In this document: one piece after another, positions 18,193 through 28,019 of the stretch
Numbering within the stretch: position 1 is the first letter of the stretch
Layout of the letters: every line of letters starts with the position of its first letter
NCBI GenBank assembly: GCA_002842045.1
Contig: PHBX01000011.1
Span: forward strand, 186,001-250,000
Source: Chloroflexi bacterium HGW-Chloroflexi-3
GTDB lineage: Bacteria; Chloroflexota; Anaerolineae; Anaerolineales; Anaerolineaceae
Direction of reading: 5' to 3'
DNA: 64,000 nt
The notes under the pieces: generated by a model
The model's database searches: none
What the model was told of the DNA's origin: nothing
What the model saw: the letters and a program-made list of their open reading frames with translations, nothing else
Translations under genes and position numbers: made by a program

Positions 18193-18801
18193 ATGCCAAT
18201 CTTACCTGAACCTGTTCAGAATTTAATCAATGCGTTTGAACGACTTCCGGGAGTAGGACCGAAGTCAGCTTCCCGATTAACCTTTTTCTTATTACGTGCT
18301 CCAGTTGAAGTCAGCAAGAATCTAGCCGACGCTTTACAAAATTTGAAAAGTTCGACAACTTTCTGTGAGCAGTGTTTTAATATCACGATGGCAGGAAATC
18401 AATTGTGTGAAATATGTGCCAGTAATCAACGAGATGATGGACAGATCTGCGTGGTGGAAGAGCCATTGGATGTATTGGCATTGGAACGAACCGGTGGATT
18501 TTTGGGGAAGTACCATGTTCTTCATGGTGCCCTTTCTCCCATTGAAGGTATTGGCCCTGATGATTTAAGAATCAGGCCTTTGATTGAGCGCGTTAAAGCA
18601 GGAAATATAAAGGAAATCATTATTGCCACCAACCCATCCATGGAGGGAGATGCAACTGCATTGTATATCAAACAGCAATTGCAATTATTCCCGGTCCGTT
18701 TAACTCGGTTAGCACGAGGACTTCCTATGGGGGGAGACCTTGAGTATGCTGACCAGAATACGCTCTTGAGGGCTTTAGCTGGACGGCAAGAATTGGATTA
18801 A
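18193..18801 (+). CDS. recR: Recombination protein RecR
   Basis: A 202-residue RecR that with RecO/RecF loads RecA at gaps. The helix-hairpin-helix LPGVGPKSASRL, the four-Cys zinc finger (CEQCF...CEICA) and the Toprim domain (ICVVEEPLDVLALERTG to MEGDATALYIKQQL) are all present. It ends the dnaX-ybaB-recR cluster and is followed by a bidirectional terminator. Confidence 0.96.
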   Translation: MPILPEPVQNLINAFERLPGVGPKSASRLTFFLLRAPVEVSKNLADALQNLKSSTTFCEQCFNITMAGNQLCEICASNQRDDGQICVVEEPLDVLALERTGGFLGKYHVLHGALSPIEGIGPDDLRIRPLIERVKAGNIKEIIIATNPSMEGDATALYIKQQLQLFPVRLTRLARGLPMGGDLEYADQNTLLRALAGRQELD

Positions 18802-18804
18802 AAA

Positions 18805-18838
18805 TGATGATCCCGCTTCTAATGGAGCGGGATCATTT
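18805..18838. terminator. Bidirectional terminator between recR and HerA-like gene
   Basis: Perfect stem GATCCCGCT / AGCGGGATC with weaker extensions; T-rich on both strands (ATTTCTT to the right, ATTTTTAA to the left). The two genes converge here. Confidence 0.85.
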
Positions 18839-18839
18839 C

Positions 18840-21329
18840 TTAGTTACTGCTGAAAGAGCAGATGCGCCAGTTACGACCATCTATTTCGACAACATAATAA
18901 GGTACCCAGGCAATTCCAAAAAGCTCAACAAAAATATCTTTCTTCAACGGAGTAATTGTTATTTCAGTAATATCATTCGCTTTACCAGACCATTCCTTCT
19001 CTAATTGAGCAATTGCATCCTTCATTTCAGTTTGCATTGCAGACAGGTTGGCGATTGCATTATCTACATCCTTTTTTTCATTCTGAAGTTTATCTTTTGC
19101 CTCGGCTGTCATTCTACGCTTGGTAAGAGAAGAGGAAATTGATTTCTTGCGTTTTGATAAAAGTGCAAGCAGCATTTCCCCGTGTGTGCCTGCCTCCTCC
19201 AATCGGCGTTGCCCCAAGCGGTCTTCAGCACTTTCCACGTCGCGTTTTTCTTTTTCGAGTTTTTGTTCCAGGGCAGTTATTTTCTTTTCATAACTCACTT
19301 TCACTTTTTCAATTTCAAGATCCATTTGATCTTTGATGGCTTGACTGATTTGAGCTTTGAATTCCTGTTCTGAAATTTCAGGACCGGCAAAGATTTTTAA
19401 GCTTTGACTGGCACGGATTTTCATATTATCAGTTCGGTACACCCAATCGAGGAAATCTGATTCGAGGATCTTAATTGTTTTGGGATCAGCCATCCAGACT
19501 GGCATTTGTTGGTAGCCTGTTTCTGGTAATGAAAAGCGTTCAATTTTATCCTGGTCAATGGCTCCGGTTAAATGATCTTCCCATCTGATCATTCTGCCAG
19601 TTTCATCTTCCACCAATACAGACTTTTTTTGCATGCTTTGCACATTGTATTTCCTATCCAGATAACGGATTTCTGCCTGGGCGAGTAAACGAGGATGGTA
19701 TTCAATGGTCACCATCTTTGAACCACTTGATAAGGAAATATTTGCTTTTTGAGCAGCATTTTGAAGAGTTAAATTATTTGGCAGGTGATAATCAATAATA
19801 ACGCTGGGAAGAACCGGTCTCAGCACTGATTGAGTTGACACAGGTTCAGCGGCTGCAGATTGTGATTTGACTGGCTGGGTCTTTGGTTCATTGGCGGCAG
19901 ACCGCGGACCAACTTTTGCTTTGCTGACACCTGCTCCAACCAGTGCATTCAAGGCTGGTATTTGAGATCGCGTCATTGGTCCTGCCAGATAATTCATTGC
20001 CCAGCGCGTATTGAATAATCTTAATCCCTTCTCATGGACATTATGGAGCAGAAAAACTCGTTTACCCAGATTGGATAGTAAATTGTTGGCTTCGGCTCTG
20101 TCAATGCTGCCACTGGCGCTTTGTAATCCATCCATCAGACGTTCTTTATCCTGATCCGTTTGTAAACGCCCTATCATCCAGGTTCCAGCATTTGAGAGTG
20201 CTTTATAATCCATATCCACGGGATTTTGAGTTGCCAGCACCAAACCGACACCGAAAGCCCTGGCTTGTTTTAACATGCGCAACATAATCGGTCTGGAAGG
20301 TGGGTTGGCAACTGGGGGAAGATAACCAAGAATTTCATCAAAATAAATGAGTGCGCGCAATCCACTGGTACCACTTTGGCGTCGCATCCAGGATTCGACT
20401 GCGCCAAATAACAAGGTAACGAAGAACATGCGTTCATTTTCACTCAAATGAGCCAGATAAAAGATAGATTGTCGAGGTTTGCCATCCCCAGCAAACAACA
20501 TTTTTTGAATATCCAGGGATTGACCTTGCATCCAGGTTTGAAAAGAAGGGGATGCCAGAAAGTTATTAAGTTTCATAGCCAGTGTAAATCGGTCTTTTTC
20601 TGGGAACAAACGGTCAATTGGAAATGCACCCAGGCGGTCAAAAGGCGGGCTTTGCGTTTGCATAATCAAATCACTCAAATCAAATGATTTTCCTTTGCTC
20701 CAGTAATACTCCATAATATTTGCAAGCAGGATGTGCTCCCGCGAACTGAGAGGATCGATATCGTTATAACCAATTAATCCCAATAAAGCTGTTATATTGG
20801 ATGCAATCCGTTCACGCAGTATTTCCTGATTTTCATTCCAATCCAGCTCTGGGGCAGCAAATGAAGAAAGAATGTCAACTGCGATACCAGATGTGGAACC
20901 AGGCGTAAAGATGGCAAACTCAGCGGAGTCCTTTAGTTTTTGGATATTTTCTCTGGTTAATCCCCATTCTGCCAGACCATTTTTCCACAATGAAGCTGTT
21001 TCTTCCGCTTTAACCTGTGTGGATTTGTTTTCACGGCGAGCTTCCTCCGGATCAATCCAGGGCTCGAAGTCTTTGGGTAATAAATCCGGAAAATGTAGGA
21101 GTAAGTTGGTGAGGTCACCCTTTGGATCGATAACAATAGCCGGGATATTTTGTAATGCTGCTTCTTCCATTAATCCAACACATAAACCAGTTTTACCTGA
21201 GCCAGTCATCCCGGTCACAAACATGTGTGTTGTGAGATCAGCAGGATCATAATAAATGATGTTATCGGTTAGCACTTTGTTTTTGAAGTCAAATTCTTTT
21301 CCCAGATAGAAATCTCGATTATTGCTCAT
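18840..21329 (-). CDS. HerA/DUF853-like DNA-translocating ATPase
   Basis: An 829-residue ATPase. Walker A is TGMTGSGKTGL (about residues 40-47), a nearby IDPKGDLTNLL motif is typical of the HerA/FtsK-like family, Walker B is IYFDEILGYLP, and ATQNP is the sensor. A Pro/Ala/Ser-rich spacer occurs at about 470-510 and a long coiled coil (about 680-790, KKITALEQKLEKEKRDVESAEDRL) sits before the C-terminus. Family knowledge: hexameric translocases moving DNA, often paired with a NurA nuclease; none is adjacent. Exact role unknown. Two stacked hairpins lie upstream of its start. Confidence 0.82.
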   Translation of the reverse strand: MSNNRDFYLGKEFDFKNKVLTDNIIYYDPADLTTHMFVTGMTGSGKTGLCVGLMEEAALQNIPAIVIDPKGDLTNLLLHFPDLLPKDFEPWIDPEEARRENKSTQVKAEETASLWKNGLAEWGLTRENIQKLKDSAEFAIFTPGSTSGIAVDILSSFAAPELDWNENQEILRERIASNITALLGLIGYNDIDPLSSREHILLANIMEYYWSKGKSFDLSDLIMQTQSPPFDRLGAFPIDRLFPEKDRFTLAMKLNNFLASPSFQTWMQGQSLDIQKMLFAGDGKPRQSIFYLAHLSENERMFFVTLLFGAVESWMRRQSGTSGLRALIYFDEILGYLPPVANPPSRPIMLRMLKQARAFGVGLVLATQNPVDMDYKALSNAGTWMIGRLQTDQDKERLMDGLQSASGSIDRAEANNLLSNLGKRVFLLHNVHEKGLRLFNTRWAMNYLAGPMTRSQIPALNALVGAGVSKAKVGPRSAANEPKTQPVKSQSAAAEPVSTQSVLRPVLPSVIIDYHLPNNLTLQNAAQKANISLSSGSKMVTIEYHPRLLAQAEIRYLDRKYNVQSMQKKSVLVEDETGRMIRWEDHLTGAIDQDKIERFSLPETGYQQMPVWMADPKTIKILESDFLDWVYRTDNMKIRASQSLKIFAGPEISEQEFKAQISQAIKDQMDLEIEKVKVSYEKKITALEQKLEKEKRDVESAEDRLGQRRLEEAGTHGEMLLALLSKRKKSISSSLTKRRMTAEAKDKLQNEKKDVDNAIANLSAMQTEMKDAIAQLEKEWSGKANDITEITITPLKKDIFVELFGIAWVPYYVVEIDGRNWRICSFSSN

Positions 21330-21392
21330 AACTTCCCTCTTTCAATTTGATCTTAACTTTATTGTATCTGAAAAATTATTTTTAACAAAAAA

Positions 21393-21422
21393 CAACCTGA
21401 AAAAATCAGGTTGCCTTTTTTT
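21393..21422. terminator. Intrinsic terminator-like hairpin
   Basis: CAACCTGA / TCAGGTTG with a 5-A loop. T-runs follow on both strands, CCTTTTTTT on the plus side and TTTTTTG on the minus side. Confidence 0.65.
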
Positions 21423-21430
21423 AATTTAGT

Positions 21431-21460
21431 GAGAGCCGGGTACGCCGCCCCCGGCTCTCA
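21431..21460. repeat. GC-rich hairpin next to a CT-rich tract
   Basis: Perfect ten-pair stem GAGAGCCGGG / CCCGGCTCTC around a 9-nt loop. It is directly followed on the plus strand by a GGAGGAGAAGAAGAGAAG purine tract. Read on the minus strand the order is CT-rich tract, GC hairpin, then the terminator at 21393, the pattern of a small RNA. Confidence 0.45.
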
Positions 21461-21750
21461 TTTTAAGGAGGAGAAGAAGAGAAGTCGCCCTTTGTTGTTT
21501 ACAATATTACCAGAACATTTGTTTCCTAAAATCATGCTCTTTTTTCACCGAAAGTAAAATTTTTCGAAGTAGATTCTATTGGAATGAATAGTTATTTAGA
21601 TTTGATGAATTGATATAATGAATCAATAGGAGATTGATTGTCGGGTATACCCATGATTTTCGAAATCTATAGGTATGCAGCCAATTTTTAGAGGTATATT
21701 GGGTTTACGTATAATGTATATGATAGTCCAACTATAAATCGAGGAAAAGA

Positions 21751-22695
21751 ATGCAACATATTGATCCAATGATAGAAAATCCTGAACCAGGTGGCTCGTT
21801 TAAATCTGGGTTTGTGGCTGTGATAGGAAGACCCAATGTAGGAAAATCGACCTTGCTCAATGCAATTCTAGGGCAAAAAATTGCTGCCGTGTCCCCAAAA
21901 CCACAGACGACCCGCAAACAACAATTGGGAATCCTCACAACTGATCAGGCACAAATTATTTTCATGGATACACCTGGCATGCACATTTCTCGTCACAAGC
22001 TGGGTGATTATATGAATAAAGTTGCTGAGTTGGCATTGTTTGATGGGGATTTGATCTTATGGATTGTAGATGTTTCTGTACAGCCCACTGAAGAAGATCG
22101 CTTGATTGCCGAAAAATTATCTGCATTCACACGACGACCAGAACTTTTGGTTGTTATTAATAAAATCGATTTAATTTCACCTGATAAGTTATTTCAGAAT
22201 CAAATACTTTATCAGAATCTGGTGCCAGGGTCTGAATGTATTGCTCTCAGTGCAAGTTTACAAAAAGGGGTTGCTGAACTGGTGCAAATTATCATTGAAA
22301 AATTACCGGTTGGAGACCCATATTATGATGAGGAACAGGTAACAGACTATTATGAGCGGGACATTGCTTTGGAATTAATCCGGGAGGCTGTGATGCGACA
22401 TCTGGAGGAAGAGGTTCCGCATGCTGTTGCCGTTCGGTTGGATACTTATGAGGATCGGGGTGAGGAGCAGGCTTACATCATGGCAACATTATTTGTTGAA
22501 CGCGATTCTCAGAAAGGGATTGTGATCGGTAAACAGGGTAGCATGATCCGTGAAATAGGCAAAGCTGCACGAAAAGAAATCGAAACTTTGACCGGGCGAA
22601 AAGTCTATCTGGATCTTCGTGTTAAAGTTCATAAAAATTGGAGAAACAATCCTGATGCATTAAATTTAATGGGATACATTGTTCAGGACAATTGA
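21751..22695 (+). CDS. era: GTPase Era
   Basis: A 314-residue GTPase that binds 16S rRNA during 30S assembly. G1 is GRPNVGKST, G3 DTPG, G4 NKID; the C-terminal KH domain has the GxxG-type loop IGKQGSMIREIG. Length and all motifs are normal. A GAGGAAA ribosome-binding site precedes ATG 21751. A decayed copy of its 3' part lies at about 28020-28357, on the other side of the liv operon. Confidence 0.97.
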   Translation: MQHIDPMIENPEPGGSFKSGFVAVIGRPNVGKSTLLNAILGQKIAAVSPKPQTTRKQQLGILTTDQAQIIFMDTPGMHISRHKLGDYMNKVAELALFDGDLILWIVDVSVQPTEEDRLIAEKLSAFTRRPELLVVINKIDLISPDKLFQNQILYQNLVPGSECIALSASLQKGVAELVQIIIEKLPVGDPYYDEEQVTDYYERDIALELIREAVMRHLEEEVPHAVAVRLDTYEDRGEEQAYIMATLFVERDSQKGIVIGKQGSMIREIGKAARKEIETLTGRKVYLDLRVKVHKNWRNNPDALNLMGYIVQDN

Positions 22696-22763
22696 GCTCT
22701 CTACAAGGATTTAAGTACAAAATCTGGAAAGTAAGAAACAAATCTTATTAACCAGATTCTAAT

Positions 22764-23489
22764 TTATGTGCCCAGGTAAGCTTTTTTAACTTCCGGATTC
22801 TTTTCCACTTCCTCCGATGTGCCTGAAAGGGTAATTGTACCGGTTTCAATTACATATGCTTTGGTCGCATATCGTAAAGCTAAGTGTGCGTTTTGTTCGA
22901 CTAGGAGAATGGTAGTCCCTTCTTGATTTATTTTTGCCAGGTTTTCGAATAGTTCTTTTACTAAAATCGGGGCCAATCCCATGGAAGGTTCATCGAGCAA
23001 CATCAATTTACCTCGATTCATCATCGAACGACCGACAGCCAGCATTTGTTGCTCACCACCACTCAATAGATCCGCTAATTGAGATTTCCGTTCTTCCAGG
23101 CGAGGAAAAATTTTAAAGACACGCTTGAAATCTTCTTCAATACCTTTATTATCTTTGCGACCATAGGCAGCTATTTTCAAGTTTTCCAGGACGCTCAGAT
23201 TTCCAAAAACCCTACGACCCTCAGGAACAAGAGTAATACCCAGTTGATTGACAATATCATGCGGTGGATATTTCAACAAATCCTCGCCCTTGAATTCGAT
23301 TGAACCTGAAACAACTCTTCCACCCATTTCTGTGATCTGACGAACAATTGACCATAAAGTGGTTGATTTTCCTGCGCCATTTGCACCTATCAATGTGGCA
23401 ATTTCCCCTTCTTCAACATCAAAGGAGATTCCATGTAGTGCCTCGATGGCTCCATACGAAACTACCAGGTCTTTTATGCTCAGCAACAT
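22764..23489 (-). CDS. livF: Branched-chain amino acid ABC transporter ATPase LivF
   Basis: A 241-residue ABC ATPase. Walker A GANGAGKST, signature LSGGEQQ and Walker B LMLLDEPSMGL are present. LivF and LivG form the ATPase dimer. It overlaps the last base of the livG stop (TAATG junction). It is the last gene of the operon livK-livH-livM-livG-livF. Confidence 0.95.
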   Translation of the reverse strand: MLLSIKDLVVSYGAIEALHGISFDVEEGEIATLIGANGAGKSTTLWSIVRQITEMGGRVVSGSIEFKGEDLLKYPPHDIVNQLGITLVPEGRRVFGNLSVLENLKIAAYGRKDNKGIEEDFKRVFKIFPRLEERKSQLADLLSGGEQQMLAVGRSMMNRGKLMLLDEPSMGLAPILVKELFENLAKINQEGTTILLVEQNAHLALRYATKAYVIETGTITLSGTSEEVEKNPEVKKAYLGT

Positions 23490-24256
23490 TATGTAACCTC
23501 CTCACCCAGGTAAGCTTTGATAACAAGTGGATTATCGCGAATCTCTTTGGGTGTTCCTTCAGCAATTATTGAACCGAAATCAAGTACCTGGATTCTCTCA
23601 CATATGTTCATGATAACACGCATCTGATGCTCGATAATCCAAACTGTGACTTTAAACTCATCTTTAACCCAGCGCACTAAATTAATCAATTCGCCAATTT
23701 CACCTTGATTCATGCCTGCAGCGGGTTCATCAAGGAGTAATAAACTGGGATTCATCACCAATGCCCGGCAAATTTCAACCCTGCGTTGGATACCATAAGG
23801 CAGGTTGCGCGGTAATTCCTTAACATAAGGAACCAGGTTGAACTTATCAAGCAGGTCCATTGCTTCTTGCGTAACTTTTTGTTCGTCTCTTACCAATCTC
23901 CCGGTGAAAAACAGCGAATCCAGCAGCTTATAATCTATTTGTGAGAAGTGAGCAATTCGCAAATTATCTATGACTGATAATTCGTTCCATAAACGGATAT
24001 TTTGAAATGTTCTACCAATTCCCAGTGAAGTGATTTGATGAGGATAACGGCCAATCAGATTATTGCCATTAAAAGTTATTGATCCTTCTGTAGGGCGGTA
24101 AAGTCCACAAACCAGATTAAAAACAGTGCTTTTTCCAGCCCCATTGGGGCCAATGAGTCCGACAAGTTCATTTTCGCTTAACTCAAGGTTGAAGTTATCG
24201 ACTGAACGGAGACCTCCAAAGTAATGTGTGAGTTTATCAACTTTTAATAAAGGCAT
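23489..24256 (-). CDS. livG: Branched-chain amino acid ABC transporter ATPase LivG
   Basis: A 255-residue ABC ATPase with Walker A GPNGAGKST and Walker B LLLLDEPAAGM. The signature motif reads LPYGIQRRVEI in place of LSGGQ, which is common in LivG. The C-terminal extension (EIRDNPLVIKAYLGEE) is typical of LivG. It overlaps livM by 20 bp. Confidence 0.95.
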   Translation of the reverse strand: MPLLKVDKLTHYFGGLRSVDNFNLELSENELVGLIGPNGAGKSTVFNLVCGLYRPTEGSITFNGNNLIGRYPHQITSLGIGRTFQNIRLWNELSVIDNLRIAHFSQIDYKLLDSLFFTGRLVRDEQKVTQEAMDLLDKFNLVPYVKELPRNLPYGIQRRVEICRALVMNPSLLLLDEPAAGMNQGEIGELINLVRWVKDEFKVTVWIIEHQMRVIMNICERIQVLDFGSIIAEGTPKEIRDNPLVIKAYLGEEVT

Positions 24257-25283
24257 TTGTTAATCGCTCCTGCAGAGATGAAAAATATTTTTTCAATTTT
24301 GGGAACACGTCCAATAACTCACGACTTCCCATGATGCCAGTCGGTCTGAACAACATTAAGATGATTAGCAGCAAAGGAGTTGCTACCCATCTCCAAACAT
24401 CCAATGGTCGTAGTAACTCAAGTAAAATAGTAAACACAATTGCGCTGATAACCGATCCGCTGAGCGAACCCATACCCCCGAGATAAACCATAACCAGGAT
24501 ATAAGTTGACTGCAAAATAAAGTAGCTGGAGGGATTAATAAAAGTTACTGTATGAGCATGTAATCCACCAGCCACGCCTGCCAATCCACAAGAGAGCATA
24601 AAGGCAACAATTTTCAACCAGCGTGTGTTGACCGTCATCAATTCAGATGCAATTTCATCATCCCGAATGGCTACAATGCTTTTACCCATTGTTGAGTTAA
24701 CAAAATTCCGGATGATAAAAATTGAAAAAACAACGACCAGAAAAGTCCAAAATATTAACCAAGGAAAACTGACCAGATTATCCATCGCTTTTACAACTTT
24801 TCCCATTCCCATAAATCCACGTGGGCCACCAATTGCATCAATATTCTCAATAGCACTTTTAAAAATGAAATTGACGGCTAAGGTGACGATCGCGAGATAA
24901 TCTCCCCTGGTTCTAAAAGAAGGAATCGCTATCAATAAACTAAAAAGAGCTGCAGCAACACCACCAATGAGAAGAGAAATGGGGAAAATCAGAATTGATA
25001 ATTCTTCGGGTAAGATAGCTTTTCCAAAAAATGGATTTTCGGTAAGTAAATAGACCGTTAGCAGAGAAGAGGTATAAGCTCCAACACCCATAAAAGCTGC
25101 ATGTCCTACGGAAAACTCACCCATATAACCATTGATAAGGTTCAAACTCACGGTCAGAATGATATTAATGCCTATTAATGTAATAATGAATTGAATGTAA
25201 TTACTGAACCAACCCAACCAGGATGGCACAATACAAAAGAGAAATGAGATCCCGATGAGCGTAGGCATACCAAAGCGTTTCAT
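24237..25283 (-). CDS. livM: Branched-chain amino acid ABC transporter permease LivM
   Basis: A 348-residue permease with about ten hydrophobic segments. MGEFSVGHAAFMGVGAYTS and the cytoplasmic loop SFRTRGDYLAIVTLA are typical of LivM. It forms the membrane channel with LivH. The start ATG 25283 follows livH by 34 bp. Confidence 0.94.
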   Translation of the reverse strand: MKRFGMPTLIGISFLFCIVPSWLGWFSNYIQFIITLIGINIILTVSLNLINGYMGEFSVGHAAFMGVGAYTSSLLTVYLLTENPFFGKAILPEELSILIFPISLLIGGVAAALFSLLIAIPSFRTRGDYLAIVTLAVNFIFKSAIENIDAIGGPRGFMGMGKVVKAMDNLVSFPWLIFWTFLVVVFSIFIIRNFVNSTMGKSIVAIRDDEIASELMTVNTRWLKIVAFMLSCGLAGVAGGLHAHTVTFINPSSYFILQSTYILVMVYLGGMGSLSGSVISAIVFTILLELLRPLDVWRWVATPLLLIILMLFRPTGIMGSRELLDVFPKLKKYFSSLQERLTNAFIKS

Positions 25284-25317
25284 AGATCCTCCTGGATTTT
25301 TCTAAAGATTTGCTAAT

Positions 25318-26250
25318 TTAAACTTTGGTGCGACGAGGAACACCAAACAGCCCCGTCGGCTTAATTGCCAGGATTAGCAGAAGGACAACAAAGGCAATTA
25401 AATCACGATACGTTGAAGGTAAGAACGCTGCTACAAATATTTGGGTAAAACCCAAAATATATCCTCCTACCATCGCCCCACGTATGGAGCCAATACCACC
25501 AACCACAGCTGCAATGAATGCTTGCCATCCAACTAGCATGCCCATATTAAAACGAAGAATAGGAAATGCGGTTCCGTACATAATACCAGCTAATGCTGCC
25601 ATTGATGATCCGAGCACAAAAGTAAACAAAATAATTTGATCGACAGAAATTCCCATTAATGGTACGGCAAGTCGGTCATAAGAGATAGCTCGCATTGCCA
25701 TCCCCCAACGCGTCTTTTGCACAATCCACCAGAGAATTCCCATGATTAGGAATGAAAGTAAAATAACGTAAATTTTGATATTGGTAACAGTGATCCCGCC
25801 AATTGAGTAAATAATTTTATCGAACAAATTCGGAAACTGACGATCACTGGCTCCCAGCAATGCAAGGTTACCATACTCCAACAAAAGACCAAACATGAGT
25901 GCTGTGATCACCAGATATAGTCTATGTGCACCTCGATTTCTCAAAGGCCGATAAGCAATTCGTTCGATTGCCACACCTACCAGGGCAGTAATGAACATGG
26001 TAGCTACAATGGTTAATGGAATGACAACCCAACTTGGCAGATCAAATGGTAATTTTATTTCAAAATTATTGGTTAGAAACGTACCAATGAAATAACCTGT
26101 GTAAGCCCCAACCATAAAAATATCACCGTGCGCAAAATTGATCAGTAACAGTACTCCATATACTAACGTGTACCCAACTGCAATCAAAGCTAAAAAACTA
26201 CCCCATTGCATGGCATTAATAAAATTCTGGATAAAGAAATCGAGAGTCAC
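25318..26250 (-). CDS. livH: Branched-chain amino acid ABC transporter permease LivH
   Basis: A permease of about 310 residues. I place the start at GTG 26250, where AAGGAGG lies six bases upstream, instead of the long upstream frame. LINFAHGDIFMVGAYTGYF and the GGIGSIRGAMVGGYILG loop are typical of LivH. Eight or more membrane segments. Confidence 0.93.
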   Translation of the reverse strand: MTLDFFIQNFINAMQWGSFLALIAVGYTLVYGVLLLINFAHGDIFMVGAYTGYFIGTFLTNNFEIKLPFDLPSWVVIPLTIVATMFITALVGVAIERIAYRPLRNRGAHRLYLVITALMFGLLLEYGNLALLGASDRQFPNLFDKIIYSIGGITVTNIKIYVILLSFLIMGILWWIVQKTRWGMAMRAISYDRLAVPLMGISVDQIILFTFVLGSSMAALAGIMYGTAFPILRFNMGMLVGWQAFIAAVVGGIGSIRGAMVGGYILGFTQIFVAAFLPSTYRDLIAFVVLLLILAIKPTGLFGVPRRTKV

Positions 26251-26369
26251 TAAATCCTCCTTGATGATTTCTGGAATGTTCACGAGAAAATCCAATCTCC
26301 CAAACTTGTTTAGGCAAGCCGGGAAATTGGATTTCAACGATTAACCCGAAAATTTATTCACTTTTATGT

Positions 26370-27545
26370 TTATGGGCAGGCTGAATCATAAGCGATGAAT
26401 TCACCTTTTTGAATCTGGACAATGACTGCACATTTGATTGGGTCACCTTGTGCATCAAACGTCATCTTGCCTGTAATGCCATCAAAGTCTTTAATTTTTG
26501 CCATACCATCACGAATGCAGGTTCGATCATCGGTCAGGTTTCCGGTAATTTTCCCACAATTCTTAATAGCTTGTGTCACAAGCATCATAGAATCCCAGGT
26601 TAATGCTGCAACATCGCCTGGTATGTACTTATAAGCTACATTGTACTTATCGATGAAATCCTTCGTTGCTCCGGTTGCTCCACTGGCAACATAATGGGTG
26701 CTGAAATAAGCGCCTTCACAATCAGAACCACATAATTCTAATAGTTGAGGATCTCCCCAAGAATCACTTCCGACAATCGGTACATCCAAACCAAGATCTT
26801 TGGCCTGTGAAACGATTAAAGGAACTTCCTGGTAATATTGTGGGGTGAAGAGTACTTCACAACCAGAGGATTTGATGGAGGTTAATTGGGCACTGAAGTC
26901 TTGATCACCGGTCGTGAAGCTTTCAAACTTAGCAACAGAACCGGCACCATGTAATTTTTCCCATGCTTCCTTGAAATTATCTGCCAAACCTTTAGGATAG
27001 TCACTCGCAATATCAAATAAAACACAAGCTTTGGTAGCGTTGAATTTGTTTGTGGCAAAGTTTGCTACCACAGGCCCCTGGAAGGGATCCAGGAATGGAG
27101 CTCGAAATACCCAGGGTCGATTCAAAGTCGTATTCGGATTGGTTGACCAGGGGCTGATCATTGGAGTCTCTAGGTTATTTGCAACCTCACCTGCCGGGAC
27201 TGCAGCATTACTGGGGTTAGGTCCAACCATTGCAAGGATATTATCCTGACTGATCAATTTATTTGCTGCTGCAGCTGCACCTTCAGCTGTTGCATTGTTA
27301 TCTTCAATGATCAATTCTAATTTGTAATTTTTCCCACCTACATCAATCCCCCCAGCCTCATTAATTTCTTTTACATACATTTCTGCTGCGAATTTACTTT
27401 GTTCGCCAACTTTTGGCTTATCACCGGTGATCTCAGCATTGATGCCAATTTTGATAGTATCTCCACCCCCAGCAGCGCACGCTGAAGCAAAAAACGCAGT
27501 GACAAGTAAGACAGAAACAATACTAAAGAGCATTTTAATTTTCAT
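26370..27545 (-). CDS. livK: Branched-chain amino acid-binding lipoprotein LivK/LivJ
   Basis: A 391-residue periplasmic-type binding protein (Peripla_BP_6). The signal peptide ends in a lipobox (FASAC), so it is anchored to the membrane in this presumably single-membrane organism. IKIGINAEITGDKPKVGEQ, EDNNATAEGAAAAANKL and the domain-hinge segments are typical. It is the first gene of the operon, so its promoter should be in the 27.55-28.0 kb spacer. Confidence 0.93.
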   Translation of the reverse strand: MKIKMLFSIVSVLLVTAFFASACAAGGGDTIKIGINAEITGDKPKVGEQSKFAAEMYVKEINEAGGIDVGGKNYKLELIIEDNNATAEGAAAAANKLISQDNILAMVGPNPSNAAVPAGEVANNLETPMISPWSTNPNTTLNRPWVFRAPFLDPFQGPVVANFATNKFNATKACVLFDIASDYPKGLADNFKEAWEKLHGAGSVAKFESFTTGDQDFSAQLTSIKSSGCEVLFTPQYYQEVPLIVSQAKDLGLDVPIVGSDSWGDPQLLELCGSDCEGAYFSTHYVASGATGATKDFIDKYNVAYKYIPGDVAALTWDSMMLVTQAIKNCGKITGNLTDDRTCIRDGMAKIKDFDGITGKMTFDAQGDPIKCAVIVQIQKGEFIAYDSACP

Positions 27546-28019
27546 TTTCTCATCCTTCTCAAACTACACCAGTTATTTTTAAAGAGATTGTTATACGATT
27601 GTTACCCTCAATCCGTATACATCAAAAAGTTAAAAAAACCTATAGTCATCACCTCCAGTTCCAAGAAGAGCATTGATCAGACAGATACCGTTATTGACTA
27701 ATTTATAGATTTTTCAGGAAAAATTTCTGATTGAAGCGGGCATTAAAAAAAGTTTGATGAGCTTGAATCAAGTTAAAAGACAAATAATTTTTCCATGCCT
27801 GTTTCTGATAAAGAACAAACTATACAGAGTTTACAAATTTTATCTTTTTACTCAATTGACTTAATCATTATACTGATTTGGTATAAAGATGCAAGGAAAA
27901 TTTCGATAGGTTTTGTATAATTAAAAAATATTCTGGACTGCTTCTTCAGTTTGGATATCTTTGATTGTCATCAATCACTTAAGAAAGGATAACTTGGAGC
28001 ACGGATCAGAAGAACGAAA
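27546..28019. other. Intergenic region upstream of livK
   Basis: AT-rich non-coding stretch of nearly 500 bp. It should contain the livK promoter reading left. I see no RNA gene and no clear operator. Confidence 0.5.

Noticed and set aside
21511..21525. GAACATTTGTTTC as a second LexA box
   Set aside because: The second half is GTTT, not GTTC, and no promoter accompanies it.
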